NCBI GenBank assembly: GCA_029781075.1
Contig: JAKOXJ010000045.1
Span: forward strand, 1 to 6,210
DNA: 6,210 nucleotides
Reading direction: 5' to 3'
From: a bacterium
GTDB taxonomy: Bacteria; Patescibacteriota; Saccharimonadia; Saccharimonadales; HK-STAS-PATE-42
Part shown: one piece after another, positions 5,767 to 6,210 of the stretch
How the letters are laid out: every line of letters begins with the position of its first letter
Numbering within the stretch: position 1 is the stretch's first letter
Position numbers and translations under genes: made by a program
Notes under the pieces: model-generated
Database searches by the model: none
Seen by the model: the letters and a program-made list of their open reading frames with translations, nothing else
What the model was told of the DNA's origin: nothing

Positions 5767-6210
5767 TGCGGCGGATACCGGCCGAGCTAGACTCCTCTTT
5801 TAAGATTTTAAACTTCTTGCCTTCTTCGCCTAATCTTCCAGTGTGCTCAACATGAGGTCCTCCGCAGATCTCTCTTGAGTAGTTCTCGCCATCCGGATCT
5901 CCGACTGTGTAGACCTTAATGACGTCTCCGTACTTATCACCAAAGGCTCCCATGACTCCATTAGCTAGAGCCTCTTTGGTGTTTTCTTCGCGCCAAGTCA
6001 TTGGCCAATCTTTTTTTATTTGATCATTGACCATGTTTTCTACCGCTGATATTTGCTCTGGAGTCATTTTTTCTGGATGAGAGAAATCAAATCTTAATCT
6101 CTCCGGAGTAATGTTAGACCCCCTTTGGATGACATGCTCTCCTAGTACATTTCTAAGGGCTCGGTACATTAAGTGTGTAGCGGTGTGATATTTGACAACA
6201 ATGTCAGAAT
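5747..6210 (-). CDS. alaS: Alanyl-tRNA synthetase, C-terminal part ending at the editing domain (5' end outside window)
   Basis: Cytosolic enzyme that charges tRNA-Ala and hydrolyses mischarged Ser- and Gly-tRNA-Ala. The 153 visible residues belong to the editing domain. HTATH (6187-6173) and CGGPH (5866-5852) supply the HxxxH and CxxxH zinc/editing residues; RGSNITPERLRFDFSHPEKM sits between them, and GIRRIKA closes the domain. The frame runs past the right edge, so the ATG at 6169 is an internal methionine in HLMYRAL. Thr of the usual CGGTH is Pro here, but the metal-site residues remain. The protein stops three residues after RRIKA, so the C-terminal oligomerisation/tRNA-elbow domain (C-Ala, DHHA1) found in most bacterial AlaRS is absent. 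No remnant lies beyond, because the SGNH gene occupies that DNA on the other strand. The catalytic domain is off-window. Identity is certain. Confidence 0.96.
   Translation of the reverse strand, partial: SDIVVKYHTATHLMYRALRNVLGEHVIQRGSNITPERLRFDFSHPEKMTPEQISAVENMVNDQIKKDWPMTWREENTKEALANGVMGAFGDKYGDVIKVYTVGDPDGENYSREICGGPHVEHTGRLGEEGKKFKILKEESSSAGIRRIKAALV

Noticed and set aside
5769..5784. GC-rich hairpin just after the SGNH stop as a rho-independent terminator
   Set aside because: CGGCGG can pair with CCG-CCG around an ATA loop with one bulged G, but only a weak, distant T run follows (about 5797-5801). The bases are explained as alaS codons for Gly-Ile-Arg-Arg.
6167..6169. ATG at 6169 (minus strand) as the start of a short protein
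   Set aside because: The frame continues upstream through the AlaRS HTATH motif to the window edge, so this methionine is internal.
1..6210. CRISPR array, insertion sequence, tRNA or rRNA gene
   Set aside because: No regularly spaced repeats, transposase frame with terminal inverted repeats, or RNA-gene cloverleaf or conserved rRNA segment was seen; nearly all bases are coding.

Overview
The window is compact bacterial DNA, probably from a candidate phyla radiation (Patescibacteria) genome and possibly a Saccharibacteria-like one. This is an inference from three things: an alanyl-tRNA synthetase that stops right after its editing domain, almost no intergenic space, and AT-leaning coding sequence rich in AGA/AGG arginine codons. 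Two well-supported genes end at TGA and no gene body needs TGA as a sense codon, so the standard bacterial code fits; the recoded Gracilibacteria/Absconditabacteria lineages are unlikely. No sequence search was possible, so the lineage is tentative.

Layout. (1) Bases 2-709: the 3' part of dnaJ (zinc-binding domain and both C-terminal substrate domains); the J domain lies off the left edge. (2) 777-1442: an unrecognised 221-residue protein with its own sigma70-type promoter and Shine-Dalgarno sequence, and a visibly higher GC content than the genes after it. (3) 1483-5766: five same-strand genes with gaps of 11, 3 and 20 bases and one overlap, probably one operon. A promoter whose predicted start site falls at the first ATG opens it, so the first message is probably leaderless. 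(4) 5747-6210, minus strand: the C-terminal part of alaS, meeting the operon tail to tail with a 20-base overlap.

The operon is the notable part. It holds three consecutive ATP-grasp ligase genes. The first two are diverged tandem paralogs, and the second is fused to a RimB-like retropepsin-type protease domain (the 'RimK/LysX' or 'ATP-dependent zinc protease' family, PF05618). The third is a near-canonical RimK, the family that adds glutamates to the C-terminus of ribosomal protein S6. They are followed by a small protein with a His-x-Asp...His...Arg-x-Ser pattern typical of Fe(II)/2-oxoglutarate oxygenases, and by a cytosolic SGNH hydrolase translationally coupled to it. The most economical reading is a peptide or protein tailoring locus: ligases that add residues, a linked protease that can remove them, and possibly an oxidation and an ester or acyl hydrolysis step. 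The substrate is not visible here and no precursor peptide gene is present.
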